Part shown: piece by piece, positions 8,277-16,608 of the stretch
How the letters are laid out: every line of letters begins with the position of its first letter
How positions within the stretch are numbered: the first letter of the stretch is position 1
Assembly (NCBI GenBank): GCA_017481745.1
Contig: JAFUOV010000008.1
Span: 1 to 43,572, forward strand
DNA length: 43,572 bases
Reading direction: 5' to 3'
Source: Bacteroidaceae bacterium
GTDB lineage: Bacteria > Bacteroidota > Bacteroidia > Bacteroidales > Barnesiellaceae_A
Translations under genes and position numbers: made by a program
Notes under the pieces: model-generated
Database searches by the model: none
What the model was told of the DNA's origin: nothing
The model's input: only the letters and a program-made list of their open reading frames with translations

Positions 8277-8732
8277 GTGAACACTTTAAGTTATAAGACA
8301 GTATCAGCTAACAAGGCTACAGTAACCAAAGAGTGGGTCGTAGTAGATGCTACCGATCAAGTTTTGGGTCGCCTTGCAAGTAAAGTTGCCAAAATTTTGC
8401 GTGGCAAATACAAACCCAACTACACACCTCACGTAGATTGTGGTGATAACGTAATCATCATCAACGCCGATAAGATCATCCTCACCGGTAAGAAGATGAC
8501 CGACAAAGAGTATATCGATTACACAGGCTATCCCGGTGGTCAACGCGTAAAATCGCCTGCCGACTTGCAAGCCAAAGGTGCCGATCGTCTTGTACTCCGC
8601 GTAGTAAAAGGCATGCTCCCCAAGAACAAACTCGGAGCGCAATTGTTGCGTAACCTCCGCGTATATGGTGGTGCTGAGCACGATCACGCCGCACAAAATC
8701 CCAAAACAATAGATATTAACCTCTACAAGTAA
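8277..8732 (+). CDS. rplM: 50S ribosomal protein L13
   Basis: An early-assembly protein of the large subunit that binds 23S rRNA. The 151-residue sequence contains WVVVDATDQVLGRLASKVA at the N-terminus, the VIIINADKIILTGKK block and the conserved GMLPKNKLG near the C-terminus. The start is GTG at 8277; family members begin with the same NTLSYKTVSANKATVTK context, so the non-ATG start is well supported. It is first in a four-gene operon, 6 bases before rpsI, a pairing with rpsI that is nearly universal in bacteria. Confidence 0.97.
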   Translation: MNTLSYKTVSANKATVTKEWVVVDATDQVLGRLASKVAKILRGKYKPNYTPHVDCGDNVIIINADKIILTGKKMTDKEYIDYTGYPGGQRVKSPADLQAKGADRLVLRVVKGMLPKNKLGAQLLRNLRVYGGAEHDHAAQNPKTIDINLYK

Positions 8733-8738
8733 TAATAT

Positions 8739-9131
8739 ATGTATCTTCTCGAAAAAGCTGTAGTAGGCCGTCGTAAAGCAGCGGTAGCTCGCGTATTCAT
8801 CAAAGAGGGTAATGGTGCTATCACCATCAACAAACGCGACTTGACAAATTACTTCCCCTCGTCGATACTGCAATTTGTTGTAAAACAACCCCTCACTACA
8901 CTCGGTGTAGCAGAGAAATATGATATCATGGTAAACCTTACAGGTGGTGGCTACAAAGGTCAAGCCGAAGCTCTTCGTCTTGCTATTGCTCGTGCCTTGG
9001 TTGCCTTGAACCCCGAAGATAAAGCCGTTCTCCGTCGCGAAGGCTTCATGACTCGTGACCCCCGTGCCGTTGAGCGTAAGAAACCGGGTCGTCCCAAAGC
9101 TCGTAAACGCTTCCAATTCAGCAAACGTTAA
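8739..9131 (+). CDS. rpsI: 30S ribosomal protein S9
   Basis: A small-subunit head protein whose C-terminal tail reaches the P-site tRNA. At 130 residues it is the usual length. It has the GRRKAAVARVFI start, the NLTGGGYKGQAEALRLAIARAL core and the typical basic end finishing in KRFQFSKR, where the last Lys/Arg contact tRNA. It begins at the ATG at 8739, six bases after rplM. The next gene, rpsB, follows after 140 bases that hold an apparent structured leader. Confidence 0.97.
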   Translation: MYLLEKAVVGRRKAAVARVFIKEGNGAITINKRDLTNYFPSSILQFVVKQPLTTLGVAEKYDIMVNLTGGGYKGQAEALRLAIARALVALNPEDKAVLRREGFMTRDPRAVERKKPGRPKARKRFQFSKR

Positions 9132-9158
9132 TCTTATTTGTAAGCTTCGAGCAACAAG

Positions 9159-9233
9159 TAAACCGACGTTTAGTATCCAAATCGTCGCGACTTGGCAGGC
9201 AGCATGATGTTGCAGCTTAACTACCCGACGATT
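9159..9233 (+). promoter_or_regulatory. Structured region before rpsB (candidate S2 leader)
   Basis: TAAAC/GTTTA (9159-9163 with 9168-9172) closes a CGAC loop. A perfect 8-base-pair stem AATCGTCG/CGACGATT joins 9180-9187 to 9226-9233. Inside it, GCAGCA pairs with TGTTGC (9199-9204 with 9208-9213). The CGAC loop can also pair with GTCG at 9184-9187, allowing a pseudoknot or a switch. This would suit feedback by S2. Confidence 0.5.
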
Positions 9234-9271
9234 GTTAAAGTAGAATGTAAACGAAAAAATAAAAAAGAAAA

Positions 9272-10096
9272 ATGGCTCTTACATCATTTGAACAACTCCT
9301 TGAAGCAGGTGTACACTTTGGTCACCTCACAAGAAAATGGAATCCCGCTATGGCTCCCTACATCTTTATGGAGCGCAACGGTATCCACATCATCGACTTG
9401 TATAAAACAGTAGCAAAGGTAGACGAGGCAGCTGCTGCTCTCAAATCTATCGCAAAATCGGGCAAAAAAGTACTTTTTGTTGCTACTAAAAAACAGGCTA
9501 AGCAAGTTATTGCCGACAAAGCCACTTCTATCAACATGCCCTATGTTATAGAGCGCTGGCCCGGTGGTATGCTCACCAACTTCCCCACTATCCGCAAGGC
9601 TGTGAAGAAGATGACCACCATCGACAAGATGACCAAAGACGGTACTTTCGACAACCTCTCAAAGCGTGAGAAACTCCAAATCACTCGTCAACGTGCTAAA
9701 CTCGAGAAAACTCTCGGTAGCATTGCCGACTTGAACCGTCTCCCCGCTGCTTTGTTCGTTGTTGACGTTCTCAAAGAGCAAATCGCTGTTCGTGAGGCTA
9801 ATCGTCTTGGTATTCCCGTATTCGCTATGGTTGATACCAACTCTGATCCTTCAAACATTGATTTTGTTATCCCCGCTAACGACGATGCTTCAAAATCTAT
9901 AGAGGTTATTCTTGATGCCCTTTGCGGTGCTATGGCAGAAGGTATTGAGGAGCGTAAGATCGAGAAAATCGACGAAGCTCCCGCCGAAGAAGTTGCTGCA
10001 GCTCCCAAACGCGAGCGTAAAACTCGTATCTCTCGCCGTAAGGTTGAAGATAAAGAAGAACCCGCAGTAGAGAAACCCGCTGAAAGCGAAGAATAA
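9272..10096 (+). CDS. rpsB: 30S ribosomal protein S2
   Basis: A small-subunit protein that bridges the head and body and helps bind S1. It has the diagnostic blocks LLEAGVHFGHLTRKWNPAM, ERWPGGMLTNFPTI and the DTNSDPSNIDFVIPANDDA block near residue 190-210. Length is 274 residues including a charged C-terminal tail of about 40 residues rich in Glu, Lys and Arg, as in other Bacteroidetes. The ATG at 9272 directly precedes the conserved ALTSFEQLLEAG. It pairs with tsf downstream, a common bacterial order, but a hairpin lies between them. Confidence 0.97.
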   Translation: MALTSFEQLLEAGVHFGHLTRKWNPAMAPYIFMERNGIHIIDLYKTVAKVDEAAAALKSIAKSGKKVLFVATKKQAKQVIADKATSINMPYVIERWPGGMLTNFPTIRKAVKKMTTIDKMTKDGTFDNLSKREKLQITRQRAKLEKTLGSIADLNRLPAALFVVDVLKEQIAVREANRLGIPVFAMVDTNSDPSNIDFVIPANDDASKSIEVILDALCGAMAEGIEERKIEKIDEAPAEEVAAAPKRERKTRISRRKVEDKEEPAVEKPAESEE

Positions 10097-10108
10097 TTAA
10101 TCGCATAC

Positions 10109-10150
10109 AAAGAGCGAGCCTTTCTCATGTAAGGCGCGCTCTTTGTCTTT
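10109..10150 (+). terminator. Terminator-like hairpin between rpsB and tsf
   Basis: AAAGAGCG (10109-10116) pairs with CGCTCTTT (10137-10144) and, after one A/G mismatch, GCCTT pairs with AAGGC around an eight-base loop. It is followed by the moderately T-rich GTCTTTTG. It could attenuate rpsB-to-tsf transcription or protect the rpsB 3' end. No TAnnTTTG element is seen before tsf, so tsf probably relies on read-through. Confidence 0.6.
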
Positions 10151-10185
10151 TGTATCGAATATTAACTTCTAAAAAATATACAACT

Positions 10186-11175
10186 ATGGCAGTAACAATG
10201 GCAGATATCAGCAAGCTCCGTTCTTTGACCGGTGCCGGTATGATGGACTGCAAAAAAGCATTACAAGAAGCTGACGGCGATATCGAAGCCGCAAAAGAAA
10301 TAATCCGCAAAAAAGGTCAAGCCGTAGCCGCTAAACGCGAAGACCGCGAAGCAGCTGAAGGTTGCGTATTGGCTAAAGCTAACGGTAACTATGCAGCTAT
10401 CGTTGCTTTGAAATGCGAAACTGACTTCGTTGCTAACAACGAGTCATTTGTTGCCTTGACAAACCGTATCCTCAACGCTGTTATGGAGGCTAAACCCAAA
10501 ACTCGTGAGGAAGTGCTCGCTCTTACTATCGACGGCGTAGAGGTTGCTACTCTTATCACCGACGAGATTGGTAAAACAGGTGAGAAAATGGAGCTCGGCG
10601 ATTTCAACTACATCGAGGCTGAACACACTACTGTTTACAACCACCAAAACAAAAACCAACTCTGTACTATCGTAGGTCTTAACAAGGCTAACGACGAGGC
10701 TGGCAAACGTCTTGCTATGCAAATCGCAGCTATGAACCCCATCGCTATTGATGAGGATGGCGTTTCGGAAGAAATCAAGAATGCCGAGATTGCTGTTGCT
10801 GTTGAGAAAACTAAAGCCGAGCAAGTACAAAAGGCTGTTGAGGTTGCATTGAAGAAAGCTGGTATCAACCCCGCTCACGTTGACTCGGAAGACCACATGG
10901 AGAGCAACATGGCTAAAGGTTGGATCACAGCCGAAGAGGTTGCTAAAGCTAAAGAAATCATCGCTACCGTATCAGCTGAGAAAGCTGCCAACTTGCCCGA
11001 GGCTATGATTCAAAACATCGCTAAAGGTCGTCTTGGCAAATTCCTCAAAGAGGTATGCTTGCTCAACCAAGAGGATATCTTGGAGGCTAAGAAATCGGTT
11101 CGCGACGTTCTCAAAGAGTTTGATGCTGACTTGAAAGTTGTTGCTTTCAAACGCTTCACTCTCCGTGCCGAATAA
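10186..11175 (+). CDS. tsf: Elongation factor Ts
   Basis: A guanine-nucleotide exchange factor for EF-Tu in translation. It has the N-terminal UBA-like LRSLTGAGMMDCKKALQEA and the KCETDFVANN motif, whose Asp-Phe pair contacts EF-Tu and displaces magnesium. A second core and a C-terminal module end in KVVAFKRFTLRAE. Starting at the ATG at 10186 gives 329 residues. The frame is open to 10150, but that would add 12 non-conserved residues and overlap the hairpin zone. It is the last gene of the operon before a perfect terminator. Confidence 0.96.
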   Translation: MAVTMADISKLRSLTGAGMMDCKKALQEADGDIEAAKEIIRKKGQAVAAKREDREAAEGCVLAKANGNYAAIVALKCETDFVANNESFVALTNRILNAVMEAKPKTREEVLALTIDGVEVATLITDEIGKTGEKMELGDFNYIEAEHTTVYNHQNKNQLCTIVGLNKANDEAGKRLAMQIAAMNPIAIDEDGVSEEIKNAEIAVAVEKTKAEQVQKAVEVALKKAGINPAHVDSEDHMESNMAKGWITAEEVAKAKEIIATVSAEKAANLPEAMIQNIAKGRLGKFLKEVCLLNQEDILEAKKSVRDVLKEFDADLKVVAFKRFTLRAE

Positions 11176-11199
11176 TAATAGCACCAAACGATAAATATG

Positions 11200-11232
11200 C
11201 GGTCGCCAATAATTATTGGCGACCGTTTTTTA
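11200..11232 (+). terminator. Rho-independent terminator of the ribosomal operon
   Basis: A perfect 26-base palindrome, 11200-11225 (arm CGGTCGCCAATAA), followed by TTTTTT. It lies 24 bases after the tsf stop. Confidence 0.92.
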
Positions 11233-11273
11233 TTCTTGTCGAACTATTGCGGTGTTATTTCGACCTATTTCAT

Positions 11274-11281
11274 TATCTTTG
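11274..11281 (+). promoter_or_regulatory. Candidate minus 7 element for the nitroreductase/ABC operon
   Basis: TATCTTTG, 25 bases before the ATG and right after the tsf terminator. The minus 33 box is not clear. No cobalamin-riboswitch-sized leader fits in the 74-base gap. Confidence 0.5.
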
Positions 11282-11306
11282 TTGTGATTTTAAATAGTAG
11301 TATGTT

Positions 11307-11918
11307 ATGAATACAAAAACTTTAATGTTGGGGCTTCTCTTCTCGGCGGTGGCTTTTATGGCTGTAGGACAGGAGATTGCATTGCCCGAACCCGCGTTGG
11401 ATGCCGAGGCTTCGTTGAAAGAGGCTTTGGAAAATCGCTGCTCGTCACGCGAATATGTAAATTCTCCTATCGACTTGCAGACGATGTCTAACATCTTGTG
11501 GGCTGGCTGGGGTTACAATCGCGAAGATAAACGCACTGCGCCATCGGCTCTTGACCGTCAGGAGGTTACGCTTTATGTGTGTACAAGAGATGGTGCATAT
11601 CGTTATGATGCCGAAAACCAATGCCTTGTCATGGTGTCGGATAAAAATATCATGAAATTAACAGGCAAGCAACCTTTTGTTGAGACTGCCGCTGCCAATA
11701 TATTGTATGTAACCGACAAGTCGAAGAGTGCGAGCCCCGAGATGACGGCTGTGTGCTGTGGCGCCATATCGCAAAATATCGCGCTGTATTGTGCTACTGC
11801 CGGGCTTGGTACGGTGGTGCGTGGCTCGTTTGATGCCGAACAATTGCATCGCTTGTTGAAATTGCCTGTCAATCAGAAGGTCGTTTTGGCGCAAAGTGTA
11901 GGTTACTTGGCAAAATGA
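11307..11918 (+). CDS. Exported nitroreductase-family protein (SagB-like, 203 aa)
   Basis: Flavin-dependent nitroreductase-fold protein: residues 38-70 contain ALENRCSSREYVNSPIDLQT, the usual FMN-phosphate arginine/serine block (RxSxRxY), and residues about 160-175 contain the LYCATAGLGTVVRGSF block. Unusually it carries a signal peptide (MNTKTLMLGLLFSAVAFMAVGQ), so it should act in the periplasm. SagB-type members oxidise or reduce small molecules; the substrate here is unknown. Its stop overlaps the next start (ATGA), showing translational coupling with a lipoprotein and, further on, an ABC importer for a metal chelate. A role in reducing the imported chelate is possible but only inferred. 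Confidence 0.82.
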   Translation: MNTKTLMLGLLFSAVAFMAVGQEIALPEPALDAEASLKEALENRCSSREYVNSPIDLQTMSNILWAGWGYNREDKRTAPSALDRQEVTLYVCTRDGAYRYDAENQCLVMVSDKNIMKLTGKQPFVETAAANILYVTDKSKSASPEMTAVCCGAISQNIALYCATAGLGTVVRGSFDAEQLHRLLKLPVNQKVVLAQSVGYLAK

Positions 11919-12643
11919 TAATGAATAGATTTTTCAACATATTGTTGAGCTTCGTTCTATTGCTTGTGTTGGCGGCTTGTGGTAAGTCGTCCGACAACGG
12001 TGTTGTGTATGCCGACGACGAGGATATACAATATGTCGAGAACGATAGCCTCTTGGCAGAGAGCGAAGTGGAAGATGTGCAGATAAGCCGCCACCGCAAG
12101 TTGTCGAAGGGTTATAGAAGAACATTCAACGATAAGAATGATGTGCATCTTGCTGTTGCACGTGAAATAGGAATAGAGCCACTCGATAGTTTCGAGGCTG
12201 CCGAGTTGTGTCGTTTTGAGCAGTTGGCAAGGGTAGATAGTTGCAAATACTATGCGATAAAGCCTCTTACACACTCTGCTCCGTATCTTACACCTCGTGC
12301 CAAGTGGATGTTGATGACCATCGGAAAGAATTTTCAGGACTCGCTGGCATCGCATGGCGTTGATGGTTACCAGATTGTGGTAACAAGTCTGTTGCGTACC
12401 GACGATAGTATTCGTCGCCTGCGCCGTCGCAATAGAAATGCAAGTGCCAACTCGGCGCACCGCTTCGGTACGACTTTTGATATATCATATATCAAGTACA
12501 ACCGCACCGATAGTGCGACTTTTATGCCCGAGTATCGCCTGAAGGAGACTCTTGCCGAGGTGTTGTATGACCTACGTGCTATGGGGCATTGCTATGTGAA
12601 GTATGAGGTGAAGCAGAGTTGCTTTCATATAACTGCCAAGTAA
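11915..12643 (+). CDS. Lipoprotein with M15-peptidase-like motif (DUF5715-like, 242 aa)
   Basis: A predicted lipoprotein with lipobox LLVLAACGK. The C-terminal part has VDGYQIVVTSLLRT followed by NSAHRFGTTFDISYIKY, which fits the zinc-binding SxHxxGxxxD motif of M15 D-Ala-D-Ala or L,D-carboxypeptidases, and a C-terminal CFHIT histidine. This suggests a murein peptidase of the periplasm. I recall a Bacteroidetes family of this kind annotated as DUF5715. Two in-frame ATGs (11915 and 11921) are possible; the first overlaps the nitroreductase stop. It sits 18 bases before the substrate-binding lipoprotein of the ABC system, probably in the same transcript. Activity is unproven. Confidence 0.7.
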   Translation: MIMNRFFNILLSFVLLLVLAACGKSSDNGVVYADDEDIQYVENDSLLAESEVEDVQISRHRKLSKGYRRTFNDKNDVHLAVAREIGIEPLDSFEAAELCRFEQLARVDSCKYYAIKPLTHSAPYLTPRAKWMLMTIGKNFQDSLASHGVDGYQIVVTSLLRTDDSIRRLRRRNRNASANSAHRFGTTFDISYIKYNRTDSATFMPEYRLKETLAEVLYDLRAMGHCYVKYEVKQSCFHITAK

Positions 12644-12661
12644 TAGATGGAGTAAAGTGAG

Positions 12662-13795
12662 ATGAAACGATTGTCCCTATATATTGCCGCGTTGCTGTTG
12701 CTATTGTGCCTGATGCCGGGTTGTAGCAATGGCTCGTCGTCCGATGCGACATTTCAAGAAGAAGCTCTTGAGGTGCGTTATGCAGCAGGTTTTCGGTTGG
12801 CTCAAGGCGAGGGGTATCGTCGCATCGACATTGTCAATCCATGGGATACTACCAGCTTGCTGAATACTTATATCCTTGTAGACCGCAATGAGGAAGTACC
12901 GCAACGACTGCCAAAAGGCTGTTTACTGCGTACACCATTGCGCAACTCGCTCCTATTCTCGTCGGTGCATTGCGCGCTGCTGAAGGAGTTGGATTGCCTT
13001 GATGCTATTGGTGGAGTATGCGATAAAGATTATATTTATGTCGATGAGTTGCGCAGTCGCTTGGCTGCGGGCAAGCTTGTCGATGCCGGCAGTTCGGTAG
13101 CTCCCGATATAGAGCAGATTATCGACCTTGCCCCCGATGCTATCTTACTATCGCCATACGAGAATAGCCGATACGACCGATTGGGCAATAGCAATATACC
13201 CATTGTCGAGTGTGCCGACTATATGGAAACATCGCCTCTCGGACGTGCCGAGTGGGTGCGAGTATTTGGTTGGTTGTATGGCAGTGAAGCGGTTGCCGAT
13301 TCGCTCTTTGTAGCTGTCGAAGAGGCTTATAATATGACTTGTGAGCGCATAGCGCAAGTCGATACCCATCCCAAGGTGATTACCGAGCGCCGTACAGGAG
13401 CTGTGTGGTATGTACCCGGCGGGGAGAGTTACATGGCAAAAATCCTTGCCGATGCCGGTGCAGAATATCCGTGGCGCGGTAATGAGAGTTCGGGCTCGAT
13501 AGCCTTGTCTTTCGAACAAGTATTTGCCGAGGCGCAGGATGCCGACTTCTGGTTAATCAAGCATCACAGCGACGAGCCGATGTCATATCGTAGTTTGGTA
13601 GAGGAGTATGCTCCTTATGCTCGTTTCAAAGCTTTTGAGAAGAAACAGATTTACGATTGCAACTCGCGCTACTATCGTTATTACGAGGAAGTGCCTTTCC
13701 ACCCCGAGCGATTATTGCAAGATTTGGGTGCGATATTTCATCCGCACCTATTTGAGAATTATACACCCTATTATTTTCATCCTATCGCATTATGA
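12662..13795 (+). CDS. ABC transporter substrate-binding lipoprotein, BtuF/FecB type (377 aa)
   Basis: A lipoprotein (lipobox CLMPGCSN) of the periplasmic binding protein class III, which binds cobalamin, haem or ferric siderophores. It has two lobes joined by a helix: the first contains LLKELDCLDAIGGVCDKDY and APDIEQIIDLAPDAILLSPYE, the typical class III block, and the second contains VWYVPGGESYMAKILADAG. Its stop overlaps the permease start by four bases. The closest theme is cobalamin or iron-chelate uptake across the inner membrane. The sequence does not say which ligand, and no TonB receptor is in the window. Confidence 0.87.
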   Translation: MKRLSLYIAALLLLLCLMPGCSNGSSSDATFQEEALEVRYAAGFRLAQGEGYRRIDIVNPWDTTSLLNTYILVDRNEEVPQRLPKGCLLRTPLRNSLLFSSVHCALLKELDCLDAIGGVCDKDYIYVDELRSRLAAGKLVDAGSSVAPDIEQIIDLAPDAILLSPYENSRYDRLGNSNIPIVECADYMETSPLGRAEWVRVFGWLYGSEAVADSLFVAVEEAYNMTCERIAQVDTHPKVITERRTGAVWYVPGGESYMAKILADAGAEYPWRGNESSGSIALSFEQVFAEAQDADFWLIKHHSDEPMSYRSLVEEYAPYARFKAFEKKQIYDCNSRYYRYYEEVPFHPERLLQDLGAIFHPHLFENYTPYYFHPIAL

Positions 13796-14835
13796 AGCAA
13801 GCACGCCATATATCGCATAGTACCCTTCTCATCCTATCGTTGGGGTTGGTTGTTGCCATATTGTTGGTAGCCAATCTCTTTGTAGGGTCTGTATCTATCC
13901 CTGCTCGCGAGGTGCTAAATGTGTTGATGGGACAAGAGTGCGAGCGTGAGAGTTGGCGTTATATTATTCTCGAGTCGCGTATCCCGCAGGCTGTAACGGC
14001 ATTGTTGGCGGGTTGCAGCCTTGCTGTGGCAGGATTGCTGTTGCAGACAACTTTCAATAATCCCTTGGCAGGACCTTCTATATTGGGTATTGACACCGGA
14101 GCTGCGTTGGGTGTAGCTGTGGTTATGCTTGCCGGCGGAGCAGCTCTCGCAGGCAGTGGTATGTCGGCTTTTCTTGCCTCGATAGTGGGCGCTTTTGTAG
14201 GAGCATCGACTGTTATGGCGGTGATACTTTTCTTCTCGACATTTGTACGCAACAACTTGATGTTGCTCATTATAGGCATGATGGTAGGTTATCTTACGTC
14301 GTCTATCATTTCGTTGCTCAATTTCTTTGCAAGTGCCGATCAGGTGCATGCCTATACTATGTGGGGTATGGGCAATCTGAGTAGTGTATCGTTGCAGCAA
14401 TTGCCTGTATATTCGCTTACAGCTGTGTGCGGACTTGTTATCGCGTTTCTGCTATCAAAACCCCTCAATGCTATGTTGTTGGGTACGCGCTATGCCGAGA
14501 ATTTGGGTGTAAACATATCTATGACACGCAACCTATTGCTCTTGGCGACAGGATTACTTACGGCTACAACGACAGCCTTTTGTGGACCAATAACCTTCAT
14601 AGGTCTCTCCGTTCCGCACATTGCCCGCTTGTTGCTCAATAGTAGCAATCACAATACGCTCTTGCCTGTAACGATGTTGTGTGGTGGCGTTGTGTTGCTA
14701 TTGTGTAATATGATAAGTGTCCTACCCGGTAGCAACGGTATTATACCCATCAATGCCGTAACACCGCTGATTGGTGCTCCGGTTATTATCTATGTTATTG
14801 TCAACCAGAAGAAGATAAGCTATTTCAACGGATGA
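13792..14835 (+). CDS. FecCD/BtuC-family ABC permease (347 aa)
   Basis: An inner-membrane permease of the FecCD family with about ten transmembrane helices. Typical motifs are the LESRIPQAVTALLAGCSLAVAG block, the TTFNNPLAGPSILGIDTGAALG block and GPITFIGLSVPHIARLL near the C-terminus, the last contacting the ATPase. It overlaps the binding protein by four bases at its start and the ATPase by four bases at its end, so the three proteins are translationally coupled and should form one BtuCD-F-like importer. Confidence 0.95.
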   Translation: MKQARHISHSTLLILSLGLVVAILLVANLFVGSVSIPAREVLNVLMGQECERESWRYIILESRIPQAVTALLAGCSLAVAGLLLQTTFNNPLAGPSILGIDTGAALGVAVVMLAGGAALAGSGMSAFLASIVGAFVGASTVMAVILFFSTFVRNNLMLLIIGMMVGYLTSSIISLLNFFASADQVHAYTMWGMGNLSSVSLQQLPVYSLTAVCGLVIAFLLSKPLNAMLLGTRYAENLGVNISMTRNLLLLATGLLTATTTAFCGPITFIGLSVPHIARLLLNSSNHNTLLPVTMLCGGVVLLLCNMISVLPGSNGIIPINAVTPLIGAPVIIYVIVNQKKISYFNG

Positions 14836-15845
14836 AATCGACTCCTGTCATATCGGCTCAGCATCTCGATATAGGTTATCGTGAGGGTGGAAATGGTGTC
14901 AAGTGCGTGCATCGCAATCTTGATATTGCGCTGTATGCCGGCGAGTTGACTTGTCTGTTGGGTGCTAATGGTGCAGGAAAATCGACTCTGTTGCGCACTC
15001 TGTCGGGCTCACAACCGCCTTTGACGGGCGATGTGTGGGTGAATGGAACACTCTTGAAGGGATTGAGCCGACATCTTCTCTCGCGCACGATAGGTGTGGT
15101 ACTGACCGATAAAACGGCTATTGGCGGGTTGACGGTGCGTGAAGTGGTAGCTTTGGGTCGACAACCTCATACGGGTTTTTTCGGGCGACTTTCGGCACAC
15201 GACCGTGAGGTTGTAGACCATTCGTTAGAGGCTTGTGGTATTGCCGACAAGCAGGCTCGATATATGGCATCGCTATCGGATGGCGAGAGGCAGAAGGTGA
15301 TGATAGCAAAGGCATTGGCGCAGGAGTGCCCTATCGTGCTGCTTGATGAGCCTACAGCCTTTCTCGATATTGTAAGCCGCATAGAGGTGATGTCGTTGTT
15401 GCACCGTATAGCGGTAGAGCATCAACGAGCCATCCTTCTCTCTACCCACGATATAGAGCAGGCGCTTGTTTTGAGCGACCGTTTGTGGCTACTCTCGCGC
15501 GAGAATGGATTGGTAACGGGTGTTACCGAGGATCTTATCCTATCGGGCAAATTTGACAACTTGTTTCCTCATACCGACATACATTTCGACCCTTTGCATG
15601 GCAGCTATTACCCTACGGTGCAACGACGTAAAACAATCGTTGTAGAGTGTACAGATGAAACACTGTTGCACTGGGTTGTCAATATGCTCAACCGCAATGG
15701 TTATGGAGTCTCTTTCGACGGTAAAAAAGTAGCAGTACCACTGTTGCGTGTGGTCGATAAGCAGGAGTTGTTGTGGGTAGAGGGTGATAGCATGAGCACC
15801 TTGCACTCTTTTGATGAGTTGGCGCAGTTCTTGCGTGGGCGTTAA
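14832..15845 (+). CDS. FecE/BtuD-family ABC ATPase with C-terminal extension (337 aa)
   Basis: The energising subunit of the adjacent importer. Walker A is GANGAGKST (about residues 44-52), the signature LSDGERQ and the Walker B IVLLDEPT with the following histidine switch in LLSTHDIEQ. After the usual about 255 residues an extra about 80-residue tail follows (TIVVECTDETLLHWVVNML through FDELAQFLRGR), not found in E. coli BtuD or FecE. The tail has the alternating pattern of a small alpha/beta domain and could regulate transport. It ends eight bases before the convergent glycosyltransferase. Confidence 0.93.
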   Translation: MKSTPVISAQHLDIGYREGGNGVKCVHRNLDIALYAGELTCLLGANGAGKSTLLRTLSGSQPPLTGDVWVNGTLLKGLSRHLLSRTIGVVLTDKTAIGGLTVREVVALGRQPHTGFFGRLSAHDREVVDHSLEACGIADKQARYMASLSDGERQKVMIAKALAQECPIVLLDEPTAFLDIVSRIEVMSLLHRIAVEHQRAILLSTHDIEQALVLSDRLWLLSRENGLVTGVTEDLILSGKFDNLFPHTDIHFDPLHGSYYPTVQRRKTIVVECTDETLLHWVVNMLNRNGYGVSFDGKKVAVPLLRVVDKQELLWVEGDSMSTLHSFDELAQFLRGR

Positions 15846-15853
15846 GAAATCCT

Positions 15854-16603
15854 CTAATTTTTTCCTTGTATGCGTGCTATCGCATAGCGAAAGGCAAATC
15901 CGATGTGACGTAAAAAAGTAGGTATGCTGCCATAATGGTGGCACATTACGGCATAGCGCTCTTTGAGCGATGCGCGGTGGTTGCGAGTAGTTGCACCTTC
16001 GTTCAGATAGTCGATGAGTGTGAGGTGTGTATTTAGCAATTCGTCGGTCTGTTTCATGCACTTGATGCACCAATCCACGTCGGCAGAGAAGCGATATTGC
16101 AAGTCATATTCCGGCGCAATATCTCGGCGGGCGATGAAGGCTTGATGACACACCAACATGCCTTGTGCAAAGCTGCGCCAAGTGAGTTGCTCGGGTGCTT
16201 TGAGACGACGCATCATCAGAAATCGGCGCTCGGTATCGACAATGGCAGTTTCGCCATATACGACACCCGGTCGATTGTCGCCTATTGCATCGGCTATCTG
16301 TTGTAGCGTATCGTCGCTGTGAAAACTATCGCCGGCATTCAAGAAGATGAGATACTCGCCTACTGCCATCCTTATACCCTTATTCATAGCATCGTACAAA
16401 CCTTTGTCGGGCTCGCTCACCAACCGGGTGGCGAGAGGCGATTGCTTTACCAGCTCTACCGTATTGTCTCTCGATGCACCGTCTATTACGATATACTCGT
16501 AGTCCTTGAAGCTTTGTTGCTCAACACTGCGCAAGGTTGGAGGCAATGTAGTGGCAGCATTGTAGGTAATGGTGATGATTGAAAAGAGTGGTGAGTTGCT
16601 CAT
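15854..16603 (-). CDS. Family 2 glycosyltransferase (249 aa)
   Basis: A GT-A fold glycosyltransferase of the GT2 family. The N-terminus is FSIITITYNAATTLPPTLRS, followed by YIVIDGASRDNTV, the nucleotide-sugar loop EPDKGLYDAMNKG and FLNAGDSF, which provides the metal-binding DxD-like site. It has no transmembrane segment, so it is cytoplasmic and transfers sugar to a lipid-linked or polysaccharide acceptor. The start ATG at 16601-16603 is five bases after a GT4 gene on the same strand, so the pair is co-transcribed. There is no transporter or polymerase next door, so the polysaccharide is not identifiable. Confidence 0.9.
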   Translation of the reverse strand: MSNSPLFSIITITYNAATTLPPTLRSVEQQSFKDYEYIVIDGASRDNTVELVKQSPLATRLVSEPDKGLYDAMNKGIRMAVGEYLIFLNAGDSFHSDDTLQQIADAIGDNRPGVVYGETAIVDTERRFLMMRRLKAPEQLTWRSFAQGMLVCHQAFIARRDIAPEYDLQYRFSADVDWCIKCMKQTDELLNTHLTLIDYLNEGATTRNHRASLKERYAVMCHHYGSIPTFLRHIGFAFRYAIARIQGKN

Positions 16604-16608
16604 AATAT

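Noticed and set aside
8304..9116. Long minus-strand open frame (270 codons) opposite rplM and rpsI
   Set aside because: It lies entirely antisense to two unmistakable ribosomal protein genes and encodes a low-complexity sequence with no domain.
11233..11306. Cobalamin riboswitch before the ABC importer operon
   Set aside because: The gap to the terminator is 74 bases, too short, and no B12-box-like sequence is visible.
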